A stretch of DNA of 64,000 nt, taken from NCBI GenBank assembly GCA_031553035.1, contig JAVBLY010000006.1, positions 434,001 to 498,000 on the forward strand, read 5' to 3'. Below the pieces are notes generated by a model, which worked only from the letters and a program-made list of their open reading frames with translations, was not told the origin of the DNA and did not search any database. The DNA is from JAVBLY01 sp031553035 (lineage in GTDB: Bacteria; Bacillota; Clostridia; Peptostreptococcales; Anaerovoracaceae). Positions 44,943-52,833 of the stretch are shown piece by piece; within the stretch, counting starts at the first letter, position 1, and each line of letters opens with the position of its first letter. Both the position numbers and the translations under genes were made by a program.

Positions 44943-46037
44943 ATGTTCAAAATACCTGTATTCAATCCCCCCGATTTTAGTAGAGAAGATCTGGCAAATG
45001 CACCGGATTGTAAAATCGAAGAAGTCGAAATTGATGGAGTGGCACCTGAATATTTTCACTCTACATCCATGTATCCTGAATATTTTAAAATAGATGGAGA
45101 ATGGATTCTTTGCGGTGATACCAGAATGGACTGTGTTCCTGTTATAAAATCCGATGGAACTTTGGAAGCCAAAGAATTCAGAAGGCTTAAAAAGGGAGAG
45201 CGAACCATCCTGGGAAGAGAAGACGACGGCAGCGAAGGCATATTTATGTACACTGACGGATTCAAGCCAAAAGAAGCAGCCGCACACGATTTATTTGCAT
45301 TCCGTTCAGGGAGGACCAGAGAGTCTTCTTTTGCCGACGATTATCATAAATTGATTTCAATGCTGGAACATGATAAAGAACATGGACATATAGTTTGGGT
45401 TCTTGGACCTGCGGCTATCTTTGACCGTAATTCCAGGCAGGCTATGGAATATATAATCGATAATGGTTATGCTCATTGTGTATTCGGGGGAAATGCCGTA
45501 GCAACACATGATCTTGAAGGAGCTATGTTCAACACTGCTTTAGGTCAGGATCTGGACACACATATCAATGTGCATCAGGGACATTACAAGCACCTGGATC
45601 TTCTTAACAGAGTCAAGAGATCAGGTTCCATCAAGCAGGCTGTCAAGGACTACAATTTGGATAACGGGCTCATATATTCATGCGTAAAAAATGACGTACC
45701 TTTTATTCTCGCAGGATCAATAAGAGATGACGGACCTCTTCCCGAGGTAAACTCCTCATCCGATGCTGTTCAGGACGATATGAGAGCACACACAAAGAAA
45801 GCGACTACGATAATATGTCTTGCCAGTCAGCTTCATACCATAGCAACAGGCAATCTTACTCCATGTTACAATGTGGATAAAACCGGTAAAGTAAGACCGG
45901 TATTCATATTTGCTGCCGATGTATCAGAGTTTGTTCTCAATAAAATAAGGGACAGAGGAACCTTGGAAGTAACCACAATAGTATCAAACATCCAGGATTT
46001 CTTGTTTAAGATCAGGAGCCTTTTGGAAAATAAATAA
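44943..46037 (+). CDS. TIGR00300/LOR-SDH-domain protein, probable ornithine cyclodeaminase
   Basis: 364 residues. The C-terminal two thirds match the TIGR00300 family: 'WVLGPAAIFD', 'VFGGNAVATHDLEGAMFNTALGQ' is split between conserved blocks, then 'SGSIKQAVKDY', 'VKNDVPFILAGSIRDDGPLP' and 'HTIATGNLTP', an NAD-binding fold. Members of this family in methanogens and the C-terminal part of cyanobacterial AgrE/ArgZ convert ornithine to proline with loss of ammonia, unlike the mu-crystallin type cyclodeaminase. Here it would link ornithine to proline, a common electron acceptor in Stickland fermentation. RBS AAAAGGAGG, own terminator. The function is inferred from family; bacterial stand-alone members are little studied. 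Confidence 0.75.
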   Translation: MFKIPVFNPPDFSREDLANAPDCKIEEVEIDGVAPEYFHSTSMYPEYFKIDGEWILCGDTRMDCVPVIKSDGTLEAKEFRRLKKGERTILGREDDGSEGIFMYTDGFKPKEAAAHDLFAFRSGRTRESSFADDYHKLISMLEHDKEHGHIVWVLGPAAIFDRNSRQAMEYIIDNGYAHCVFGGNAVATHDLEGAMFNTALGQDLDTHINVHQGHYKHLDLLNRVKRSGSIKQAVKDYNLDNGLIYSCVKNDVPFILAGSIRDDGPLPEVNSSSDAVQDDMRAHTKKATTIICLASQLHTIATGNLTPCYNVDKTGKVRPVFIFAADVSEFVLNKIRDRGTLEVTTIVSNIQDFLFKIRSLLENK

Positions 46038-46057
46038 AGTCAATAACAAAAGAATTT

Positions 46058-46090
46058 AAAATGGATCGTTCATAATGAACGATCCATTTT
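46058..46090. terminator. Bidirectional terminator between the cyclodeaminase-like gene and hppA
   Basis: A perfect 15-bp stem (46058-46072 with 46076-46090) and a 3-base loop; A-run on one side and T-run on the other serve both converging genes. Confidence 0.9.
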
Positions 46091-46112
46091 ACTGTATATG
46101 TATGATATTGAT

Positions 46113-48137
46113 TTAGAACAGTATCCCGCTACCGAATAACGGTGCAAATACGACTGATACGATGGTCATGAGCTTTATAAGGATGTTTATTGACGGTCCG
46201 GATGTATCCTTGAAAGGGTCACCAACAGTATCTCCGACAACGGCAGCCTTATGTGCATCACTGCCTTTTCCTCCGTGATTTCCTTCTTCGATATGCTTTT
46301 TGGCATTGTCCCAGGCACCGCCTGCATTTGCCATCATTATCGCAAGAAGTACACCGGCAGCAAGAGCTCCGGCAAGAAGTCCGCCAAGGGCGGCTTTACC
46401 CATTATTATTCCTACGAACAGGGGCGCGACGATCGCCATCAAGCCCGGAACCACCATTTCCTTAAGTGCCGACTTTGTCGATATATCTACACAACGTGCA
46501 TAATCTGGTTTGGATGTACCCTCCATGATTCCCGGATCTGATTTGAACTGCCTTCTGACTTCTTCGATCATCTCATTAGCCGCTTTGCCCACAGAGTTCA
46601 TGGTCATAGCGCTGAACAGGAAGGGAAGCATAGCTCCGAGGAACAGACCTGCAATTACCATTGGATCCAGAAGATCGATCATTTTCAGACCAACAACTTG
46701 TGAATATGATGCGAAAAGTGCAAGAGCTGTTAGTGCTGCGGAACCGATTGCGAAACCTTTTCCTATTGCAGCAGTAGTGTTTCCTACAGCATCCAATTTA
46801 TCCGTTATTTCTCTGACATCTTTTGGTAGTTCTGCCATTTCCGCAATACCGCCTGCATTGTCGGAAACAGGGCCGTAAGCATCAACTGCAACTGTCATGG
46901 CTGTAGTGGAAAGCATTCCCACTGCAGCAAGAGCGATTCCGTAAAGACCCGCAAAAGCATTTGCTACTATGATTCCTGCGGCGATGAAAATTATCGGCCA
47001 CAAGGTACTCATCATCCCAACTCCCAGACCGCTGATGATGGTTGTAGCTGATCCTGTATTGGACTGTTTTGCTATATGTCTGACTGATTTGTAATCTCCG
47101 GATGTATATATTTCCGTGATCTTGCCGATAGCCGTTCCCACAACCAGACCGGCGATGATTGCGATTGCCGGATTCAAGGTATCAAAGAAAACTTTGCTCA
47201 GTACCAGCGAAATAATAATGACGATGATACTGCTTATATATGTTCCAATATTAAGAGCTGTTGCAGGGTTTGTATTCTTGCCCCCTCTAACAAACATGAT
47301 TCCTATTATGGATGCCATCAGTCCAACTGCTGAAAGAACAAGGGGAAAAACACTGCCTTCAAGCGGTGCGAGAACGAACATTTCACCAAATGCAGGTTTT
47401 ATTGCCGGAATGATAACTGCAAGAGTGATCGCAGATATCAGTGAACCTACATATGATTCGAACAGGTCGGATCCCATACCGGCTACATCACCTACGTTAT
47501 CCCCTACATTATCTGCGATTACAGCAGGGTTCCTTGGATCGTCCTCAGGTATTCCTGCTTCAACTTTACCGACGAGGTCTGCACCTACGTCAGCCGCTTT
47601 AGTATATATTCCACCGCCAACACGGCCGAACAGAGCCATTGACGATGCACCCAGGCCGAAACCGGTGATGACCGAAGCGCTGTTCACGTTGAGTATAACA
47701 AATATAATTCCCAGTCCCAGAAGTCCAAGTCCCGAAACGCAGAGTCCCATAACTGCTCCGCTTCTGAAAGCAACTTTCAGGGCCTTGTTCATTCCTGATT
47801 CTTTTGCAGCGTTTGCTGTACGAACATTTCCTTTTGTGGCAACATTCATGCCGAACAGTCCTGCAAGCACGGAGAACAACGCTCCAATAACATAGAGAAC
47901 TGCCGTAGTAATATTAATAAATATGGCAAGAACTGCGAACAGAACAATGATTACTATTATCATTGTCATATATTCTCTTTTAAGGAATGCCATTGCCCCT
48001 TGTCTAATAAAACCGGCGATTTCCTTCATTCTATCAGTACCTTCGTCCTGTCTGCTGACCCATGATGTGAGCAAAAATGCCACAATCAAGGCAATTACAG
48101 CAGCGATCGGCGCTGAATATAGTAGTACATTTCCCAT
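46113..48137 (-). CDS. hppA: Membrane-bound pyrophosphatase, K+-dependent, probably Na+-pumping
   Basis: Hydrolyses pyrophosphate and pumps cations out. About 674 residues and 15-16 membrane segments. Substrate motifs: 'DVGADLVGKVEAGIPEDDPRNP' in part, 'DNVGDNVGDVAGMGSDL' and 'DAYGPVSDNAGGIAEM'. The 'GNTTAA' motif has Ala where K+-independent enzymes have Lys, so K+ should be required. In 'GMGSDLFESYVG' the Glu is placed as in Na+-pumping enzymes, while H+ pumps usually have Gly there and the Glu four residues on. Start at 48137 has GGAGG upstream. Three NhaC antiporters in the window fit a sodium economy. Some such enzymes pump both Na+ and H+. Confidence 0.92.
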   Translation of the reverse strand: MGNVLLYSAPIAAVIALIVAFLLTSWVSRQDEGTDRMKEIAGFIRQGAMAFLKREYMTMIIVIIVLFAVLAIFINITTAVLYVIGALFSVLAGLFGMNVATKGNVRTANAAKESGMNKALKVAFRSGAVMGLCVSGLGLLGLGIIFVILNVNSASVITGFGLGASSMALFGRVGGGIYTKAADVGADLVGKVEAGIPEDDPRNPAVIADNVGDNVGDVAGMGSDLFESYVGSLISAITLAVIIPAIKPAFGEMFVLAPLEGSVFPLVLSAVGLMASIIGIMFVRGGKNTNPATALNIGTYISSIIVIIISLVLSKVFFDTLNPAIAIIAGLVVGTAIGKITEIYTSGDYKSVRHIAKQSNTGSATTIISGLGVGMMSTLWPIIFIAAGIIVANAFAGLYGIALAAVGMLSTTAMTVAVDAYGPVSDNAGGIAEMAELPKDVREITDKLDAVGNTTAAIGKGFAIGSAALTALALFASYSQVVGLKMIDLLDPMVIAGLFLGAMLPFLFSAMTMNSVGKAANEMIEEVRRQFKSDPGIMEGTSKPDYARCVDISTKSALKEMVVPGLMAIVAPLFVGIIMGKAALGGLLAGALAAGVLLAIMMANAGGAWDNAKKHIEEGNHGGKGSDAHKAAVVGDTVGDPFKDTSGPSINILIKLMTIVSVVFAPLFGSGILF

Positions 48138-48204
48138 TTTTCCAGTATCCTCCTTAAAGCCAATAAAATTCATTAACGAAATATGTTAAATTTTGTATAT
48201 TGCT

Positions 48205-48232
48205 ATATTATCCATACAATATTTCCAGACAA
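48205..48232 (-). promoter_or_regulatory. Promoter of hppA
   Basis: On the minus strand TTGTCT (48232-48227), 16-base spacer, TAATAT (48210-48205), about 70 bases before the start codon. Confidence 0.55.
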
Positions 48233-48329
48233 ATTCTTAACACAACGTTAATAGTATACACGGTTAAGGCTTATATTCCAACCGTTTAAGCCCATAAAAA
48301 TGTCTTTTCCTTGTTCTTTTTTAAATACA

Positions 48330-48352
48330 ATCCGCCCTAAAAAAGGGCGGAT
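48330..48352. terminator. Hairpin after the GHL10 gene
   Basis: ATCCGCCCT and AGGGCGGAT with an A/T loop, 50 bases past the stop of the minus-strand gene. The T-run is in the loop rather than after the stem, so efficiency is uncertain. Confidence 0.6.
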
Positions 48353-48401
48353 CATTGAATGGTTTATTCATTTTGATTTTGTGTCGATTTGTAAAAAGTT
48401 A

Positions 48402-49919
48402 TTACCCCTTGTTGGTATATGGCAGGTAAATCCAGCGATTTTTCTTATACATGCCCCATTTTCCGTTCTTTGAAATCTTCTTTATAGTAATTACTTTACC
48501 TTTTTTAAGCGTTCCCATTTTCTTTGAGCTGGTGGTTGCCTTTTTTCTCACATTGACTTTTGTCGTGGTTCGGGCCTTGAATTTCTTGAACTTCTTTACA
48601 TAAATGGTCATCTTGGCAACTTTACCATTTTTTGTCTTGGCAGTAATAACGGTCTTTCCTCTTTTCTTAGGATATATTTTACCTGAAGAACTTACTGTTG
48701 CAACTCTTTTGTTACTGCTCCTGTATGTGACAGATTTCGGGTTAGTACTTGATGGTGAATATTTCACAGTGTACGTTGGTTTTGTCTTTAGGTATATAGT
48801 TCTTTTTTTCTTGCTGAACTTGATGGATTTTGCATAAATCGGTTTAACCAAACCCTTTAGATAGTAGAGCTCTTTCTTTGCATGGGAATCGTTAAGATCA
48901 GCAGAACTGAAAAGGATATATCCTTCCAGCCTGGCGGACCTCATTTGTTTGACATGGGTCCTGAGATTTGTCCTGCGTTTTGCCCAACCTTTATCGTCGG
49001 ATGCTCTCTGTCCCGTTCGGTAAAGGGCCAGGCCAATATACATAGGAACATCGATCTTGTTCAGGGATTTCCATTGGGCAAGCCTGTTTGAATACATTTT
49101 GGTTTTGCCACTGCTGCCCCAGTTGTCCGTCCAGTAGATCTGAGGAGCTATATAATCCACATATCCTCTTGTACTCATCCATTTTTTTACATCCGCGCCG
49201 CCGCTCATGCAGTTTTCAACGTTACCTGCAGGACTGATCCCGAATACGGCGCTTTTATTTTTCCTTAAAGAATAATTATGAGTAGTCAAATAGGACTCCC
49301 TGACCATCACATTGCAGTTTGCTCTTCTGGTTGCCGTCGAAGGCTTTGATGATGCCTTTATTTTAGTGCCTGTTTTGATATCTTTGTAATACTTTTTGGC
49401 ATGATAGAAATAGTCATCGAAATGGATGCCGTCTACGTCATATTTTAATACTTCTTTTATCGCTGTTTGTATCCTGTCCGTAGATGAAGTCTTTGCCGGA
49501 TTAAGATAAGTGTCATGAGATATTCTGTATGGGTTCATCCATGCATGAAGTTCCATTCCCTGTCTATGGGCTTCCTCAATAAAAATCTGAAGAGGATCAC
49601 AGTTTTTAAGAGTTGAGCCCAGATATTTGGATGCTTTGAATTTTGTTTTTTTGTAAGATGCATCGTCAAATGCACGTACATGGAAATAAATAGTATTGGT
49701 GCCGTAATATTTTGCTTTGCTGATTATGCTTCGTGCCTTTGACCTGAAAGTGTTGGAACTTTTGTTGTAGAGTCCCAGCTCGTAGAAGTCGCAGTACCCG
49801 ATCCAAAGCCCTTTTACTTCGGATCTGGCTTCGACCTGATCGGCCTCTAAAGGTCCGACCATCGTGAATACTCCGAAAATCAGAGCGATGCATAGCGTTA
49901 TCGAAATTGTTTTCTTCAT
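48402..49919 (-). CDS. Secreted GHL10-type glycosidase-like protein with C-terminal SH3 domain
   Basis: About 505 residues. Signal peptide at the N terminus (about 1-27), then a family-10-like glycosylhydrolase TIM barrel (GHL10, formerly DUF187): 'GLWIGYCDFYELG', 'AHRQGMELHAWMNPYRIS', 'DVDGIHFDDYFYH' and 'DYIAPQIYW' hold the likely acid and metal residues. After about 310 comes a basic Big2/Ig-like module ('KKRTIYLKTKPTYTVKYSPS ... SVTYRSSNKRVATVSSSGKI') and a bacterial SH3 domain ('TTKVNVRKKATTSSKKMGTL') that suggests cell-wall binding. Start 49919 has GGGGAG upstream. Substrate is probably a wall or external polysaccharide. Confidence 0.85.
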   Translation of the reverse strand: MKKTISITLCIALIFGVFTMVGPLEADQVEARSEVKGLWIGYCDFYELGLYNKSSNTFRSKARSIISKAKYYGTNTIYFHVRAFDDASYKKTKFKASKYLGSTLKNCDPLQIFIEEAHRQGMELHAWMNPYRISHDTYLNPAKTSSTDRIQTAIKEVLKYDVDGIHFDDYFYHAKKYYKDIKTGTKIKASSKPSTATRRANCNVMVRESYLTTHNYSLRKNKSAVFGISPAGNVENCMSGGADVKKWMSTRGYVDYIAPQIYWTDNWGSSGKTKMYSNRLAQWKSLNKIDVPMYIGLALYRTGQRASDDKGWAKRRTNLRTHVKQMRSARLEGYILFSSADLNDSHAKKELYYLKGLVKPIYAKSIKFSKKKRTIYLKTKPTYTVKYSPSSTNPKSVTYRSSNKRVATVSSSGKIYPKKRGKTVITAKTKNGKVAKMTIYVKKFKKFKARTTTKVNVRKKATTSSKKMGTLKKGKVITIKKISKNGKWGMYKKNRWIYLPYTNKG

Positions 49920-50067
49920 AATAAAATCTCCCCTCAGATAAATAAATTCCAATATACATGATGTTATATGTCTGTATAATATACCCTAAAATCAGACTGT
50001 TACAACAATTCTCACAAAGAATACACTAAAACATCATACATTGTATTACCGCTAATATCAATTTAAA

Positions 50068-50098
50068 TTGTCATGTATGCATAATAATATGATAAAAT
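50068..50098 (+). promoter_or_regulatory. Promoter of the PylC-like gene, possibly giving a leaderless mRNA
   Basis: TTGTCA at 50068-50073 is followed by an AT-rich -10 area (GATAAA at 50091, TAAAAT at 50093). Either choice puts the transcription start within a few bases of the ATG at 50105. No purine-rich ribosome binding site occurs between. Confidence 0.45.
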
Positions 50099-50104
50099 TA
50101 TCGT

Positions 50105-51265
50105 ATGGAAATCAAAATCGCAATCATAGGCGGAAAACTGAGAGGAATAGAAGTTGCTTTCCTCGCCAAAATGGCGGGGATATATACTGTTTTGATCGAC
50201 AAAGATAAACTGACACCTGCATCAGGATTGTGTTCTGAAAACTATGTCTTTGACGTAGAAAAGAAGGAGTCAGCTTTATTGTCGATTATGAAAAATGTGG
50301 ACATAGTCATACCCGCAGTGGAAAATAAAAATGTTTTAAGAGCAATAGAGGAAATGTGCAGAGAGATCGACCTTAAAGTTGCATTTGATTTTACTGCATA
50401 TGATATAACTGCAGCAAGGATCAAAGCTGACCTTCTTATTAAAGAAGAAAACATTCCCCGCCTGGCATATTACCCCGATGCAAAACCTCCATATGTACTT
50501 AAGCCCGCAGTGGGGAACAGAAGACGTTCCATAAGAATGGTGGATACTTATGAGAATCTGGAATTTCTCATGAGCAGGAAGGACAGTCCTGAGTCATGGA
50601 TCGCACAGGAGTATGCCAAAGGACCTGTTTTTTCTGTGGAAATCACCGGAAAGCCCGGAGATTATTCAGCAAACGAAATTGCCCAGCTTTATCTGGAAAG
50701 TGATTTTGACAGCGATATGGTGGATTGTCCTGCCGAACTCGATACGGATCAAAATAAGATTTTTACAGAAAATGCCCTTTCTTTGGCGGAAAAACTTCAG
50801 CTAACCGGAATTTTTGGCGTAGAGGCTTTGAAAGTTGACGACGGGCTTAAGATAATGGAGATCAATGCTATTTTCCCCAGCCAAACGCCAATCGCGGTTT
50901 TCTATTCAACAGGAATTAATATTGTAGTAGAGCTACTGAGTGTTTTTGCCGATGAAAAAATGTCAAAAAAACTTTCAAATATCATAAACGATCGTTATGA
51001 GAATAATAAATATGTTGTTCTGGAAGATTTTCAGTTTTTTAATAAAAAGCCTACTTTCAAAGGTGAGTCCTGTTTAAGAAAGGCAGGTCCTCTTAAGATC
51101 ATGATGGATTTTTTCGGTTCCGACTACGCTATTACAGATTATATAGACGACGATCATGAATGGCAGGCTGTTTTTATTAACATTTCTGACACTCAAAGCC
51201 GGCTAATAGAAAAGAGGATACTTTCCAGAGAAGCTCTGCTTGAGCACTGCCGAAAACAATTGTAA
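50105..51265 (+). CDS. PylC-like ATP-grasp ligase (3-methylornithine--lysine ligase family), divergent
   Basis: 386 residues. Clear resemblance to PylC, the pyrrolysine-pathway enzyme joining 3-methyl-D-ornithine to the side-chain amine of lysine: N-terminal 'IGGKLRGIEVAFLAKMAG' (PylC: IGGKLQGFEAAYL), 'FDFTAYDI', 'KPPYVLKPAVG', and 'EINAIFPSQTP..VFYSTGIN' near 252-271 (PylC: EIDARFPSQTP..VYYSSGIN). Glu252 and Asn254 are the Mg2+ ligands; the Arg found after them in PylC and most ATP-grasp ligases is Ile256. No pylB, pylD, pylS or tRNA-Pyl is in the window. It precedes arcA and stands 4.4 kb from ornithine racemase. PylC can use D-ornithine in vitro and in vivo, so D-ornithine is a plausible substrate here. 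Product unknown. Confidence 0.72.
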   Translation: MEIKIAIIGGKLRGIEVAFLAKMAGIYTVLIDKDKLTPASGLCSENYVFDVEKKESALLSIMKNVDIVIPAVENKNVLRAIEEMCREIDLKVAFDFTAYDITAARIKADLLIKEENIPRLAYYPDAKPPYVLKPAVGNRRRSIRMVDTYENLEFLMSRKDSPESWIAQEYAKGPVFSVEITGKPGDYSANEIAQLYLESDFDSDMVDCPAELDTDQNKIFTENALSLAEKLQLTGIFGVEALKVDDGLKIMEINAIFPSQTPIAVFYSTGINIVVELLSVFADEKMSKKLSNIINDRYENNKYVVLEDFQFFNKKPTFKGESCLRKAGPLKIMMDFFGSDYAITDYIDDDHEWQAVFINISDTQSRLIEKRILSREALLEHCRKQL

Positions 51266-51287
51266 AAATATACATTTGATGTATAAT
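51260..51287 (+). promoter_or_regulatory. Promoter of arcA
   Basis: TTGTAA (51260-51265) overlaps the stop codon of the PylC-like gene; 16 bases on is TATAAT (51282-51287). arcA can therefore be transcribed alone. Confidence 0.6.
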
Positions 51288-51333
51288 TAAAGCAATCAGG
51301 AAGAAGTAGTCCCATATCTAAAAGGAGGCGAAA

Positions 51334-52551
51334 ATGAATATCAATGTTACTTCCGAAATAGGACCGCTTAAAGCGGTACTTTTGCACAGACCCGGCAAGG
51401 AGCTTGAAAAGCTTACACCTGATCTGTTGGAATCACTCTTGTTCGATGATATCCCATGGCTCAAGGAAATGCAGAATGAACACGATGAATTTGCTGAAAT
51501 ACTGAGAAGCAGAGGCACCGAAGTTTATTATATCCAAAAACTGCTTTCCGATGTCCTTGAATCCAAAGATGTGAGAGAACGAGTAATTGAAGACACTCTG
51601 AAATATTCAAGGATCCAAAACCCCAAGCTGAATAAAGCCCTTTCAGAAAAGATCATGAGTATGGATGTGGAACAGATCGCCGAGATTGCCATCGCCGGTC
51701 TGGCAAAAGATGAAATCGAGCTGGATATTCCTCAGGACAGCCTGTGGGATTATGTACATATGGACTATCCTTTATACATCAATCCGGCGCCAAATCTGTA
51801 CTTTACGAGAGATCCTGCAGCGGTAATAGGCAACGGCATCTGTATCAATACAATGAAAACAGAAACAAGAAGAAGAGAATCCGGACTTATTAAATATTTA
51901 TACGAGAATCACCCGATATTCGCCAGTTCCAACGGCAAGCTCTGGTACGATAACGACCGACCTCATAATATTGAGGGCGGTGATATTCTTGTTCTTTCTG
52001 AAAAAGTTGTGGCTATTGGCTGCAGCGAGAGAACTTCTTCGGCAGCAATAGAGACGCTGGCGGCTGAGCTGTTCGCAGAGAGAAAGGAGCTGAAAGAAAT
52101 TTTGGCGATCCATATCCCTGCTCTGAGGGCTTTTATGCATCTTGATACGGTGTTCACTATGGTAGATCATGATAAATTCACGATCTTCCCTGGCATTCAA
52201 GATAAGATAAACGTCTATAAACTGGAACGAGCTGATAACAACGGCATTAAGGTGACACCGGAAAAAAGCCTGCTCGACACATTGAAAAAAAGTCTGGGGA
52301 TCCCGGCAGTCAGGCTGATACAAAGCGGCGGCGGAGATGCCATATCCGCGGCCAGAGAACAGTGGAACGACAGTACAAACACTCTGGCAATAGCTCCCGG
52401 AGTGGTTGTCACATATTCGAGAAACGAAAAGTCCAATGACACACTGAGAAAGAACGGTATCGAAGTTCTGGAGGTTGGCGGATCTGAGCTTGTAAGAGGC
52501 AGAGGCGGTCCAAGATGTATGAGTTGTCCGTTGGTCAGAGACAAAGTATAG
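51334..52551 (+). CDS. arcA: Arginine deiminase
   Basis: Hydrolyses arginine to citrulline and ammonia, the first step of the deiminase pathway. 405 residues of the guanidino-modifying fold: 'EIGPLKAVLLHRPGKEL' at the N terminus, 'NLYFTRDPAA', 'IEGGDILVLSEK', 'MHLDTVFTMVD' (catalytic His) and 'GGPRCMSCPLVRD' with the nucleophile Cys395. RBS AAAAGGAGG. arcB, arcC and an ArcD exchanger are not adjacent; the NhaC antiporter and ornithine racemase follow instead. A terminator follows at 52584. Confidence 0.96.
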   Translation: MNINVTSEIGPLKAVLLHRPGKELEKLTPDLLESLLFDDIPWLKEMQNEHDEFAEILRSRGTEVYYIQKLLSDVLESKDVRERVIEDTLKYSRIQNPKLNKALSEKIMSMDVEQIAEIAIAGLAKDEIELDIPQDSLWDYVHMDYPLYINPAPNLYFTRDPAAVIGNGICINTMKTETRRRESGLIKYLYENHPIFASSNGKLWYDNDRPHNIEGGDILVLSEKVVAIGCSERTSSAAIETLAAELFAERKELKEILAIHIPALRAFMHLDTVFTMVDHDKFTIFPGIQDKINVYKLERADNNGIKVTPEKSLLDTLKKSLGIPAVRLIQSGGGDAISAAREQWNDSTNTLAIAPGVVVTYSRNEKSNDTLRKNGIEVLEVGGSELVRGRGGPRCMSCPLVRDKV

Positions 52552-52583
52552 TCAGTAAAATCAGGTAGTGATTTGTTTAACAA

Positions 52584-52615
52584 ATAAATCGGCGTGGAAA
52601 TGTCCGCCGGTTTAT
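52584..52615 (+). terminator. Terminator after arcA
   Basis: An 11-bp stem (52584-52594 with 52605-52615; CGGCG/CGCCG core, one G-U pair) followed by TTTTTATA. Confidence 0.8.
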
Positions 52616-52683
52616 TTTTATAGTCGAAACATTCTCCTTCCAAGCGCAAAAAAAACAGCGTAAATTCCTTGCAAAACTGGACT

Positions 52684-52833
52684 TTTAACACAAATTGTAT
52701 TATTGTATACTCAAGGTTAAGAGCTTCTTTATATTCTTTATATAAAGACTTGAAGGGAGGAAATTTAACAGCTTCTTACCACTTTTATAGTTATTATTTA
52801 CGTTACTTATTTTATTGAATTAAGGAGGACACA
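52684..52833 (+). promoter_or_regulatory. Promoter and leader of NhaC copy 2
   Basis: TTTAAC (52684), 16 bases, TATACT (52706-52711). The leader has a small hairpin CTTTATAT/ATATAAAG (52727-52747) and, at 52777-52802, 26 bases that recur exactly on the minus strand at 8644-8669. From there to the start codon it also resembles the leader of NhaC copy 1 (about 6875-6925). The tandem terminator units found ahead of copy 1 are absent. Confidence 0.55.

Noticed and set aside
47116..47895. Long plus-strand open frame (259 codons)
   Set aside because: It lies wholly opposite hppA, has an Ile/Pro/Ala/Thr-rich composition typical of the reverse of membrane-protein codons, and has no binding site or homology.
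50105..51265. Pyrrolysine decoding of TAG in this organism
   Set aside because: TAG ends ychF, the dcw penicillin-binding protein, murF, mraY, pheS, zapA and the MMPL gene in the normal way, with no homologous extension beyond. No pylS or tRNA-Pyl is seen, so nothing in the window supports reassignment.
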